Shown in pieces: positions 29,892-38,525 of a DNA stretch of 64,000 bases; position 1 is the stretch's first letter; every line of letters starts with the position of its first letter. The position numbers and the translations under genes were made by a program. This stretch comes from Helicobacter fennelliae (GTDB taxonomy: Bacteria > Campylobacterota > Campylobacteria > Campylobacterales > Helicobacteraceae), in contig NZ_UGIB01000001.1 in the NCBI RefSeq assembly GCF_900451005.1, positions 310,001 to 374,000 of the forward strand. Direction: 5' to 3'. The notes beneath the pieces were generated by a model. The model had not been told where the DNA came from. It searched no databases and saw only the letters and a list, made by a program, of their open reading frames with translations.

Positions 29892-30352
29892 TACCCAACT
29901 TCTTTGTATTGTCTTGCATATAGAGGTAGATTTGCCCCCCCCCCCCCGACAACAGCGGTATTTTGCAAGAAAGGATTTTTGATAAGTTCTATATCTTGTA
30001 GTGGCTCATGCAAAGCTATATGATAAATAGTTTTATACAAAATCTTACATGTGCTTAAATCCAAATAATCATCACCATCAAGTGAAAGAATATACGCACC
30101 CCTAGCTTGTTTTTCTCCTGCTGTGCGCGACCGAAAAAGCCCTAAGTTGCGTGGATTGTGAATAATTTTAATCCGAGAATCTTTTTTGGCATAATCTCTA
30201 GCTATCGCGATAGAGTCATCACTTCCGCAATCATCGATAATGAGAATCTCAATATCGTGTAATGTTTGATTAATGCACGATTCCAAGCAGCGCGCGATGT
30301 AAGATTCTACATTGAAAGTTGGAATAACGATAGAAATAAGCGGTGCGTGCAT
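29891..30352 (-). CDS. Short family 2 glycosyltransferase ending at a G13 tract
   Basis: 153 residues holding only the GT2 nucleotide-binding part: IVIPTFNVESYIARCLESC, DDCGSDDS and the DXD segment SLDGDDYL. The acceptor half is missing. After G13 it ends in LYARQYKEVG with TAA overlapping the ATG of the next GT2 gene. With 11 or 14 G the frame runs straight into that gene, giving a tandem two-domain protein of about 590 residues. With 12 or 15 G it ends after about 17 residues. RBS AAGGA is 4 nt before the ATG. First gene of the operon, next to the IS607-type element. Confidence 0.8.
   Translation of the reverse strand: MHAPLISIVIPTFNVESYIARCLESCINQTLHDIEILIIDDCGSDDSIAIARDYAKKDSRIKIIHNPRNLGLFRSRTAGEKQARGAYILSLDGDDYLDLSTCKILYKTIYHIALHEPLQDIELIKNPFLQNTAVVGGGGANLPLYARQYKEVG
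29935..29947 (-). repeat. G13 tract between tandem GT2 genes
   Basis: Thirteen C on the plus strand, 45 bp before the next gene's ATG. Frame outcomes: 13 gives a separate short protein; 11 or 14 gives fusion with the next gene; 12 or 15 gives an early stop. Confidence 0.9.
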
Positions 30353-30547
30353 AAATCCTTAGCCTTGTATTTATTGAGTTGATTTATTTATGAAAGTTAG
30401 ATTCTACTCATCTGATACTTTAAAAGAGCTAAATATGGCTGAAGTTGTCGCGAGATTTGGGTGATAATTCTACCGTTCCTACAAACCTATAAAAAACCAT
30501 AAATAAATAGAAATATCTATAAATAGTTTTTCTGTTGTATTCCTGTT

Positions 30548-31795
30548 TCAACCTTGGCTATTTGCAATATTATTTGTCGCTAAATCATATTGCAGAGCCG
30601 TCAAGTCCGCAGGCGTAAATTCGGACAGAACTTGCCCTATTTTTTGTGGAATAAGATTGTAGAGATTTAAACTGGCATTATAATCTCTATCTATTTTTAA
30701 TCCACAATTTTCACATTCATAGATTCTTTCTTTAAGTGTGAGAGTTTCTTTAATGCTTCCACATTTTGAGCAAGTCTCAGAGCTTGGATAGAATGTATCA
30801 GCCTCTATAATCTCTCTTTTGTGGTAATCGCTTTTATACTGAAGCTGTCTTTTAAACTCATAAAAGCTTACATCGCTTATTGCCTTTGCTAATCTATTAT
30901 TTTTCATTAAGCCTTTAATATTGAGATTTTCAAGTCCAAAGTAAGCATAATGTTTTACTAGGCTTGAAGTGAGCTAATGTAAAAAATCATTTCTTACATT
31001 AGCGATTCTTGTGTGGAGTTTATTAAGCTTAACACTTTGCTTTAAGTAGTTATGAGACTTTTTTATGCCTTGCATTGCTTCACTCTTGGTTTTTGGGTGT
31101 TGCTTTTTGCTTAGACTTCTGCTCACTCTTCTTAAACGCCGTGTAAGCTTATTTAAGGGTTTGGGTGCTTGAATGCTTAAGCCATTAGATAAACTTGCAA
31201 AGGATTTTAAGCCAACATCTATGCCTAATCCAAGTTTTGTTTGTTTGCTATCTTTATGAGTTCTTTTAAATTCGCTTTCACTTATCTCTAAGCTAAAAGA
31301 AGCATAGAATCTATTAGCTTTTTGGGAAATAGTGCAAGAGTGAATTTTACCTTGAAATCTTAGATTCTCTCTTAACTTAACACTGCCTAGATTTGGAATC
31401 TTTAAAAATTGTTTATTGTTTTTACTTTCAAATTTAACAATATCGCCCCCTAAATAAAACGAGCCTTGATTATCTTTTTTCTTTTTAAACTTTGGATAGC
31501 TGACTTTGCCTTGCTTTAAATCTCTAAAGAATTTTTGGAATGCAAGATTTAGATTTAAAAATGGTTGTTGTGTGGCATATTTAGTTACTTCATAGACAAA
31601 AGGGAATTGTTCTTTTTTAATCGCATTAAATTCTTTTTTTAAATCTAAATGTGTTTTTTTAACACCTTGCTTATAATATTCTTGCCATTTAGAAAGCCCC
31701 CAATTATAAGCCAACCTAGAACAACCAAAGGCTTTTTTAAAATAAGTGATATGCTTATTATTTGGAATGAGTTCTATTTTATGCGAGATTGTCAT
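30548..31795 (-). pseudogene. tnpB: TnpB (IS605/IS607 OrfB) with one amber codon
   Basis: RNA-guided nuclease of the TnpB family, 415 codons. The RuvC residues are all visible: Asp in GLGIDVGLKS, Glu in YFGLENLNIKG, and Asp in DRDYNASLNL. The zinc ribbon is CSKCG...CENCG. The frame is open throughout except a single TAG at 30974-30976, after RNDFLH, where relatives have Lys (AAG). One A-to-T change would explain it. Downstream of the amber the frame continues with LTSSLVKHYAYFGLENL. So the gene is recently inactivated, or expressed only by readthrough. Confidence 0.88.
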
Positions 31796-32411
31796 TGATT
31801 ACACCTTGCATATCATCAAGTAATTTTTTGTTTTTCTTGCTTCTACTTCCATAAAGCTAGCAGAAAATACAGTGATAATCTCTAAAACATCTTTGGCTAA
31901 TTCTTCTTCAAACTTAATATTTTCATCGCCTTTGTTAATGATAATCACCTCTACTTCTTTAGCTTCACAAATAGCAAAGATTAATTCAGCTCCAAACTTA
32001 GCAACCTATCTTTATGCGTTAGAACAAGTCTTCTAACTTGTCCTTCAAGGATTAAATTAAAAGCTTGATTAATCCTTTTTTATAATAATTCATGCCACTG
32101 CCTAAATCCTGTATGACTTCATAATTAAACCCAGCCTTAGCACAATAAAGCTCTAAAACTTGCACCTGCCTTATTAAATCATCTTTTTGGTCAGAGCTTG
32201 ACACTCTAGCATAGGCGATTGTTTTTAGATTGTCAGTGTTAAATTTGATATTTTTATTGATATTTTTTAAAGATTCTAATTTGTATCTGCGACTTCCGCC
32301 TTTTGTGATTTCATCAGGCTTTAAAAGTCCTTGCTTATCCCAATTTCGTAAGGTTTGTATGGTAACACCAAGAATCTTCGAGGCTTGTCCTATTGCAATT
32401 AATTTATTCAT
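31779..32411 (-). pseudogene. tnpA: IS607 OrfA serine recombinase, multiple frameshifts
   Basis: N-terminal MerR-like helix-turn-helix (IGQASKILGVTIQTLRNWDKQG) followed by a resolvase start with the nucleophile Ser in AYARVSSSDQ. The intact frame ends after 119 codons near 32052. The rest can be followed in other frames: LILEGQVRRLVLTHKDRLL, then FGAELIFAICEAKEVEVII, then KKLLDDMQGVINDNLA. At least three frame changes are needed. Normal length is about 210 residues. Confidence 0.85.
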
Positions 32412-32642
32412 AGGAGCATTTTATCAAATTTTTATAATGATGGCAAGTTAAAAACTACAAATAATTAATATATATTTATAGTTTTTTATAGATTATTTTA
32501 ATATGTTATTAACCCATAGATTCCACCCTTGCAATACCAAAATAGATTCTATGATTACTATGCAAAGCAAATTACATTAATAATAAACTTTATGCAAAAG
32601 AAGCTAAAAGCTAGATTATCATAAACGAGCCAAAAGCAGAAT

Positions 32643-33276
32643 CTAAACTCCCATTATGCCGATTCTTTGCTTGTTATACAAAGGATTGCACGCTATATCA
32701 ATGATAGCAATCGCATAATCAGCATAGCTTATTTTGGATTCTTTGTTGGCATTGAGCCTGAATTCCTCGCCGATGATTTGGTATCTGCCCTCTCTTGGCG
32801 CATGTGGTATAAATAAAGCTGGTGGACTGACATATACCCAATGCAGTGTTTTTTGCGTGCGCAAAAAGTCCAAAACCTCTGCCTGTGCGCTTGCTATCGC
32901 TCTGTATTCTTGCGGAAATTGCGGTAAATCAAGCAGTCGCATTGTGTGCGCATTGTTTATATACATACTTCCGACTCCACCCACGACAATGACTTGCTTC
33001 GCTTTGCGTAAGAATCGCGCTTAAATGCTGTATATGTGCTCTAAATAAACTCATCTCTTTGGCTTCTCTAAATGCATCAATCACAGCATAAAACCCTTGC
33101 AAGTCGCGTGAGTCAAGCGCAAAAATGTCTTTTTGAATAATACTAAGATGTGTATCTTGTAGTATGAGCTTTTTGGCATCTCCGACAAAAGCACTCACTT
33201 CATGCCCTCTTGCCAAAGCCTCTTTGGTAATGAGGCTTCCAGCCTTCCCGCTTGCTGCCAAAACCGCTATTTTCAT
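32643..33276 (-). pseudogene. NAD(P)-binding (NmrA/SDR-like) protein, one frameshift
   Basis: The N-terminal Rossmann start is IAVLAASGKAGSLITKEALARGHE. The second half, in another frame, has VIVVGGVGSMYINNAHTMRL and continues with WVYVSPPALFIPHAPREG, SYADYAIAIIDI. The two halves are offset by one base near 33006-33012. Removing one T (ATTCTTACG to ATTCTACG) restores a protein of about 210 residues of the NAD(P)H-binding family common in Campylobacterales. RBS AAGGAG precedes ATG 33276. The stop TAG lies in a TAGATTCT motif. A sequencing error is possible; the gene could then be intact. Confidence 0.75.
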
Positions 33277-33764
33277 CACTTCTCCTTGAGATCACCCCTA
33301 GGATTCACCTTATCAGCCTTGCCTCCATAACTCACACTATACATTACCATTACAATTCCTAATATACAAGTAAGCAAATGCCAAAATCAAAATTTTTGTG
33401 GTTTTCATCATTTTGAGATATAAGTTAAGATACAAGCAAGCAGATTTTAGGGTTGTGTAGAAATTTTTAGACAAGCAAAAACACAAAAAGTGTAACATAA
33501 GCGTTCATTGTAGGTTTGCAGGCTAAAAATTTCAAACTCCCTGAAATATAGCTTCTCAAGCAAAGCGTTCGGGCAAAGCCCCATTAGTGCATAGCAAAAT
33601 AGCAAAAAAGAGAAGATTTAGCTCTCATGGAAACGAGAATCTAGAATCTAAGATTCCTATCTGTGCGATTAAGATTCTCGTTTTGTAGAATCTAAAATTT
33701 TCTCAATGCTTTGAAAATATTTTAATTATTTTCAATCACAAGATAATAAACTCTATGACAAAAG
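33277..33764. other. Intergenic region with an inverted family A repeat
   Basis: This 488-bp spacer contains no credible gene. It includes an inverted copy of repeat family A and several AGAATCT/AGATTCT motifs before the end of the alcohol dehydrogenase gene. Confidence 0.75.
33435..33600 (-). repeat. Intergenic repeat family A, inverted copy
   Basis: Reverse complement of the family A core: GGTTGTGTAGAAATTTTTAG, then AAGCAAAAACACAAAAAGTG, then GGCTAAAAATTTCAAACTCC. It includes the optional segment related to CTTGAGAAGCCATA. Confidence 0.8.
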
Positions 33765-34862
33765 CTAGGTTCTACCAAAAGATTTTTTCATATCAATCAC
33801 ATAGCGGAATTTTGCCTTGCCGCTTGTGAGGTTATGATACGCCTCATCGATTTTATCAGCAGTGATAATCTCTGTCTCTGGGTAGATTTTATGTTTCAAG
33901 CTAAAATCTAGCATCTCTTGCGTCTCAGCGATTCCGCCGATCATAGAGCCATAGACTTTTTTATTTGCCGCAAAGACTAAGCGCGTCATATCGTTTTCTA
34001 CGCTCTCTCCTGTTGGCGGTAGCCCGACAATCGCAAGCTCTCCGCCGTGTTTAAGCAGATTGACATATTCCATTGGATCATAGCGCGTAGGAATGGTAGA
34101 GATGATAAAATCAAAACGTTCTTTCACATTAGCTAAAGAATCTGTCGTATAAAGCGCCTTTGCGCCAAGTTTTAGTGCTTCAGCCTCTTTGTTTTTATTG
34201 CGGGCAAACACGCTAACTTCTGCGCCAAGTTTTAGCGCGTATTTGAGTGCCATTACGCCAAGCCCGCCAAAGCCAGCCACGGCTACCTTGCTTCCTTTGC
34301 CAACTTTGCTAAATTTTATGGGGCTGTAAGTTGTGATACCAGCACACAAAAGCGGCGCGACTTTTTCTAAGGGTGCATCTTGTGGCACACATACCGCAAA
34401 ATCCTCGCTCACCACGATGTTATTGCTATATCCTCCGTAAGTTGGCTCATCATTATGAAAGCAATCTTTGCAGTCATAAGTCAGCACCATTTTGCCATTG
34501 TCGCAAAACTGCTCGCGCCCTTCTTTACACGACTCGCATTCTCCGCAGGAATTCACCATGCAGCCAACGCCCGCATAATCGCCGGGCTTAAACTTAGAGA
34601 CTTTCTCGCCCACGGCTACCACGCGCCCAGCGATTTCATGTCCGGGCACCATAGGGTAGATTCCCTCATGCCATTCACTCCTTGCGCTATGAATGTCGCT
34701 GTGGCAGATTCCAGCAAACAAAATCTCAATCAAAATGTCGCGCTCACCTAATGCGTGGCGACTGCCCTCAAAACCCCTAAAATTTGCACTCTTAGAATCC
34801 ACCGCAAAGCCCTTAAAGCTTATGCGCTTGCCCTCTTTTGCCTCGTTGATGTAGTTTTGCAT
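33765..34862 (-). CDS. Zinc-dependent NAD(P) alcohol dehydrogenase (CAD/YahK type)
   Basis: Medium-chain dehydrogenase/reductase of 365 residues. Catalytic zinc ligands lie in FAGICHSDIHSA and PGHEIAG. The structural zinc loop is CGECESCKEGREQFC. The cofactor fold is VAGFGGLGVMALKYA. Sequence features place it with cinnamyl-alcohol-dehydrogenase-like aldehyde reductases that use NADPH; substrate not known. RBS AAAGGAG precedes ATG 34862. Apparently a single-gene unit. Confidence 0.9.
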   Translation of the reverse strand: MQNYINEAKEGKRISFKGFAVDSKSANFRGFEGSRHALGERDILIEILFAGICHSDIHSARSEWHEGIYPMVPGHEIAGRVVAVGEKVSKFKPGDYAGVGCMVNSCGECESCKEGREQFCDNGKMVLTYDCKDCFHNDEPTYGGYSNNIVVSEDFAVCVPQDAPLEKVAPLLCAGITTYSPIKFSKVGKGSKVAVAGFGGLGVMALKYALKLGAEVSVFARNKNKEAEALKLGAKALYTTDSLANVKERFDFIISTIPTRYDPMEYVNLLKHGGELAIVGLPPTGESVENDMTRLVFAANKKVYGSMIGGIAETQEMLDFSLKHKIYPETEIITADKIDEAYHNLTSGKAKFRYVIDMKKSFGRT

Positions 34863-35015
34863 AGTTGCTCCTTTGTATAAAATTACAATGGCATTATAAA
34901 GCCTAACACCTAGTGTTTGTCAAGAGTAAATCATAAAAAATGACAAGAATTTGTAAGCAAGTAAGATAAGTAAGCAAAAAAGTATCGTATAAGTCGTGGA
35001 TAAAATCGATTACAA

Positions 35016-35064
35016 AAAAAGAAAAGAAAAGAATAATCCCAACCCAAAAAGGTTAAGGATTATT
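35016..35064 (-). terminator. Intrinsic terminator of the peroxiredoxin gene
   Basis: On the minus strand, AATAATCC pairs with GGATTATT (35032-35039 with 35057-35064), with inner AACC/GGTT pairing. It is followed by a T-rich run interrupted by single C. It starts 5 bp after the stop codon. Confidence 0.8.
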
Positions 35065-35069
35065 AATGA

Positions 35070-35666
35070 TTAAAGCTTGCTTGCGTGAGATTTGAGGTAT
35101 TGTTTGACGCCATCAGCTGTTGGTTTCATTCCTTCTTGACCTTTTTGCCAACCAGCAGGGCAAACTTCTCCATGCTCTTGCACAAACAATAGCGCATCTG
35201 CCATTCTTAGCATTTCGTCCATATTGCGACCGAGTGGAAGATCATTGATTACAGCATGTCGCACGACTTGATCTTTATCAATCAAAAAGCTTCCACGCAG
35301 TGCAACAGCGCCATTTACAAGCACATCATAATCTCTTGAGATTTGTTTTGTGATGTCAGATACCATAGGAAATGTTACATTGCCGATTCCGCCTTGATCG
35401 ATAGGTGTGTTTTTCCATGCGAAATGCACTACATCAGAATCGATAGAAACACCAATTACATTGAATCCTTTTTCAGCAAAATCTTTTACTCTATGATCCA
35501 TTGCTAAAATTTCACTAGGGCAAACAAAAGTAAAATCTTTTGGCCAAAAAAACACTATTGCGCCATTTTTTCCTAAATTTTTTGAAAGTTCAAAATCTTC
35601 AACAATTTGATTATTTGGTAAAACTGCTGGAGCCTTAAAATCTGGGGCTTTTCTTGTTACTAACAT
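35070..35666 (-). CDS. ahpC: Peroxiredoxin AhpC/TsaA (typical 2-Cys)
   Basis: Thiol peroxidase reducing H2O2, organic peroxides and peroxynitrite. The peroxidatic Cys49 is in FTFVCPSEI and the resolving Cys near the C-terminus in VCPAGW. It has 198 residues from ATG 35666, the same as H. pylori TsaA. The longer reading to 35726 is rejected because AAGGAG lies just before ATG 35666. A GATAAT-type inverted repeat upstream suggests metal or peroxide control. Confidence 0.96.
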   Translation of the reverse strand: MLVTRKAPDFKAPAVLPNNQIVEDFELSKNLGKNGAIVFFWPKDFTFVCPSEILAMDHRVKDFAEKGFNVIGVSIDSDVVHFAWKNTPIDQGGIGNVTFPMVSDITKQISRDYDVLVNGAVALRGSFLIDKDQVVRHAVINDLPLGRNMDEMLRMADALLFVQEHGEVCPAGWQKGQEGMKPTADGVKQYLKSHASKL

Positions 35667-35711
35667 AGTTATGTCTCCTTGTTTAATATGTAATTTAGAC
35701 TGATAACAATG

Positions 35712-35724
35712 GATAATTATTATC
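35712..35724 (-). promoter_or_regulatory. Candidate Fur/PerR-type operator upstream of ahpC
   Basis: GATAATTATTATC, a near-palindrome of GATAAT-type half-sites, lies 46-58 bp before the ahpC start. Fur-family boxes are built from such A/T-rich repeats. Assigned by resemblance only. Confidence 0.4.
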
Positions 35725-35858
35725 ATTTGAGATTGTAGCTTGTAATTGTTAATTTATTCTCAGACTTCTAGAGTTTTCATCTCTAAATAATGGAATAAAT
35801 CATATAAACTTATATTTTTTTGCTAAGATTAGGTTTTTATGTTTTGAGAAGGAGTGTT

Positions 35859-36161
35859 ATGCAGCATTTATTTATTATAGAAGTCAAATACCAAACAAGC
35901 CTTGAAGTCGTAGAATCCCACCTTGCCAACCACCGCTCATTCTTGCAAGAATGGTATAAAAAAGGTGTCTTGCTTGCCTCAGGACCGCAGAATCCAAAAG
36001 TAGGCGGAATGATTATCGGCAGATTTGAATCCCTTGACAAAGCCAAAGAATTTACCAAACAAGATCCTTTCTACACGCATAATATCGCTACATATCATTT
36101 CACAGAATTTGATCCTGTGCTTCATGATGAATGTATAAATAATTTCTTAAATCACAACTAG
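35859..36161 (+). CDS. YCII-family protein
   Basis: A 100-residue single-domain protein ([22 protein letters not shown]...). The YCII core has a conserved His in [30 protein letters not shown] and a later [12 protein letters not shown]. The fold is dimeric ferredoxin-like; function in bacteria is unclear. The start at 35859 is set by GAAGGAG 5 nt upstream. First of a plus-strand run with the DedA gene 16 bp downstream. Confidence 0.85.
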   Translation: MQHLFIIEVKYQTSLEVVESHLANHRSFLQEWYKKGVLLASGPQNPKVGGMIIGRFESLDKAKEFTKQDPFYTHNIATYHFTEFDPVLHDECINNFLNHN

Positions 36162-36177
36162 CACAAGGACAAAAGTC

Positions 36178-36852
36178 ATGAATCAAATCATTCATTTTAT
36201 CGTAGATACAATTGGTAGCTTTGGCTATCCGGGCATTTTTATCATGATGTTTTTAGAATCAAGCTTTTTTCCATTTCCTTCAGAAGTGGTGATGATTCCG
36301 GCTGGATATTTGGCTTACAAAAACGAAATGAATATATCCCTAGCTCTACTTTCTGGAGCATTAGGAAGCCTGGCTGGAGCGATTTTTAATTATATTTTGG
36401 CGATATATTTTGGTCGTGCGTTTTTACTCAAATTTGGCAAATATTTCTTTTTCACCGAAAAAACAATGACTAAAATGGAAAATTTCTTTACCAAACACGG
36501 AGAAATAAGCACTTTTTTGGGGCGACTTATCCCAGGTATAAGACAATACATCTCTCTTCCTGCGGGCTTAGCGCGAATGAATCTAGTTAGATTCTCGATT
36601 TATACGACTATCGGAGCGTTGATTTGGATCACGATTTTGGCGTGGTTTGGGTATTATGTGGGTGTGTGGTTTGGTGATGATTTATCAATCAGCAATCTCC
36701 TTGAAATGCTTAGCTCAAAAGCGGATTCTAGCGTGCTTAAAGACAAGCTTCACTATATTGTTTTAGGCACGCTTGGGTTTGTGGTTGTGATTGCAATTAT
36801 TTATGTGCTCATCTACAAAGCCAAGCACAAAAAGCGCAACAATAAAGCATAA
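36178..36852 (+). CDS. DedA-family membrane protein
   Basis: 224 residues with four to five hydrophobic helices. The family core [20 protein letters not shown] is near residues 28-47, and [18 protein letters not shown] near residues 112-129. DedA proteins act in membrane homeostasis and undecaprenyl-phosphate recycling. RBS AAGGA. It precedes pyrF by 2 bp. Confidence 0.9.
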   Translation: MNQIIHFIVDTIGSFGYPGIFIMMFLESSFFPFPSEVVMIPAGYLAYKNEMNISLALLSGALGSLAGAIFNYILAIYFGRAFLLKFGKYFFFTEKTMTKMENFFTKHGEISTFLGRLIPGIRQYISLPAGLARMNLVRFSIYTTIGALIWITILAWFGYYVGVWFGDDLSISNLLEMLSSKADSSVLKDKLHYIVLGTLGFVVVIAIIYVLIYKAKHKKRNNKA

Positions 36853-36854
36853 CA

Positions 36855-37670
36855 ATGAAACTTGTCATCGCCCTAGACTTAGCAAGCCAAGAAGAAAATC
36901 TCGCTCTCTTAAGACAAATCCAAAATAGTGCGGGCATTTTAGACGCGAGCAATGATTGCGATAGTCATGATAGTCGTGATATTTGGGTAAAAGTTGGATT
37001 GCGAAGCTTTATTAGAGATGGAATTAAGGGTATTGAGATGATCAAAAATATCGCTGATTTTAAAATCTTTCTTGATCTCAAGCTCTATGACATTCCAAAC
37101 ACAATGGCTGATGCAGCATATGAATGCGCCAAACTTGATATTGATATGATAACTCTTCATAGCAGCTCTGGCAAAAGAGCCATGCACGCTGTAATGGAGA
37201 GATTAAGCATACTTTCTAAGCGACCTCTTGTAATGGGTGTGAGTGCGCTCACAAGCTTTGATGAAGCGGAGTTTGCAGCTATCTACAATACAAATATCCA
37301 AAATGGTGTGCTGAATTTAGCGCGCATATCTCAAGAAGCAGGGATTAATGGAATGGTATGCTCCGTGCAAGAAAGCCTAGCTATCAAGACAAAATATAAT
37401 ACCCTCCTTACGCTTACACCCGGAATCCGACCTTTTGGCGCAGAATCTTGCGCGAAACCAAACATAGATTCTTGTATAGATTCTCATCTAAACTCTAGCA
37501 CAGAATCTAGCGTAAATAGCGCAAACAAAGATGATCAAAAACGAATCGCGACAATCCAAGATGCCAAAAACGCAAAATCTGATTTTATTGTTATTGGACG
37601 TCCGATCTATGCTTCAGCCACACCGCAACAGGCAATCACATCTATCCTTAAGGAAATCAACGCACAATGA
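36855..37670 (+). CDS. pyrF: Orotidine 5'-phosphate decarboxylase
   Basis: Final step of UMP synthesis. The catalytic Asp-Lys-Asp stretch is FLDLKLYDIPNT; LTPGIRPFG and IVIGRPIY form the phosphate site. At 271 residues it is about 35-40 longer than usual. The extra residues sit after GIRPFG (ESCAKPNIDSCIDSHLNSS...) and come from repeated GAATCT/GATTCT words, in a phosphate-gripper loop region. The stop overlaps the panC start (ATGA). Confidence 0.93.
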   Translation: MKLVIALDLASQEENLALLRQIQNSAGILDASNDCDSHDSRDIWVKVGLRSFIRDGIKGIEMIKNIADFKIFLDLKLYDIPNTMADAAYECAKLDIDMITLHSSSGKRAMHAVMERLSILSKRPLVMGVSALTSFDEAEFAAIYNTNIQNGVLNLARISQEAGINGMVCSVQESLAIKTKYNTLLTLTPGIRPFGAESCAKPNIDSCIDSHLNSSTESSVNSANKDDQKRIATIQDAKNAKSDFIVIGRPIYASATPQQAITSILKEINAQ

Positions 37671-38515
37671 AAGTTATCTCTACGACAGACGAACTCATCG
37701 CCTTTAGAAGCGCGCTAGATTCTACGCACTCTTGTATCGGAATTGCTCGTATCGGGCTTGTGCCAACTATGGGCGCGCTCCACAAAGGACATCTCTCGCT
37801 TATCACGCGCAGCACCAAAGAAAACACCCACACAATCGTATCGATTTTTGTCAATCCTACGCAATTTTTGCCTAATGAAGATCTCTCCACATATCCAAGA
37901 CAGCTTGAATCTGATTTGCGTTTATGTGAGGAAAACGGCGTGAGCGCGGTATTTGCACCACATATTAATGAAATGTATCAAAGCCAAAATGAAGTTAAAA
38001 TCCTAGCCCCAAGCACTATGGCATATATTTTAGAAGGCTTTGCGCGTCCGGGGCATTTTGATGGGGTATTGCAGATTGTATTAAAGCTTTTTTGTCTGAC
38101 TCGACCTCATAATGCGTATTTTGGGCAAAAAGACGCACAACAACTCCTTATCATCAAGCAAATGGTGCAGAATCTATTTTTGCCAATCACAATCAATCCA
38201 TGCCCGATCGTGCGCGATGATGACGGGCTTGCCTTAAGCTCGCGAAACATCTACCTAAGCCCGCAAGAGCGACACCTCGCCCTAGCACTGCCAAAGGCGA
38301 TAAATGCGATACAAAAAGCATATCAAAATGGTGAAACTTCTTGTGAGATTCTGGTGCAAATCGGCTTAGAGCAATTACAACACATTCAAGTCGAATACCT
38401 CCAAGCCTGCAACCACAGCCTAGAATCTATCACAACAATAATCCCAAACCAAAGTTTATTTTTACTTTGCGCAAGAATCGGCAAAACAAGGCTTTTAGAT
38501 AATTTATGGATATAA
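37667..38515 (+). CDS. panC: Pantothenate synthetase
   Basis: ATP-dependent joining of pantoate and beta-alanine. It has 282 residues, with the N-terminal PTMGALHKGHLSLI, FVNPTQF, FGQKDAQQL and the SSRNIYLS loop. Coupled to pyrF by ATGA overlap. Confidence 0.96.
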   Translation: MKVISTTDELIAFRSALDSTHSCIGIARIGLVPTMGALHKGHLSLITRSTKENTHTIVSIFVNPTQFLPNEDLSTYPRQLESDLRLCEENGVSAVFAPHINEMYQSQNEVKILAPSTMAYILEGFARPGHFDGVLQIVLKLFCLTRPHNAYFGQKDAQQLLIIKQMVQNLFLPITINPCPIVRDDDGLALSSRNIYLSPQERHLALALPKAINAIQKAYQNGETSCEILVQIGLEQLQHIQVEYLQACNHSLESITTIIPNQSLFLLCARIGKTRLLDNLWI

Positions 38516-38525
38516 GGAGAGAGTG

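Larger units (their letters stand above)
30548..32411 (-). mobile_element. Decayed IS607-type insertion sequence
   Basis: Serine recombinase gene followed by a TnpB gene on the same strand, overlapping at ATGACAATC, which is the IS607 layout. Coordinates give the coding span only; the ends are not resolved. The left end should be near 32412-32460. The right end, with the TnpB guide-RNA scaffold, should be within 30353-30547, an A/T-rich stretch with no gene. Both genes are damaged, so the element is probably immobile unless helped in trans. It adjoins the glycosyltransferase cluster. Confidence 0.85.
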
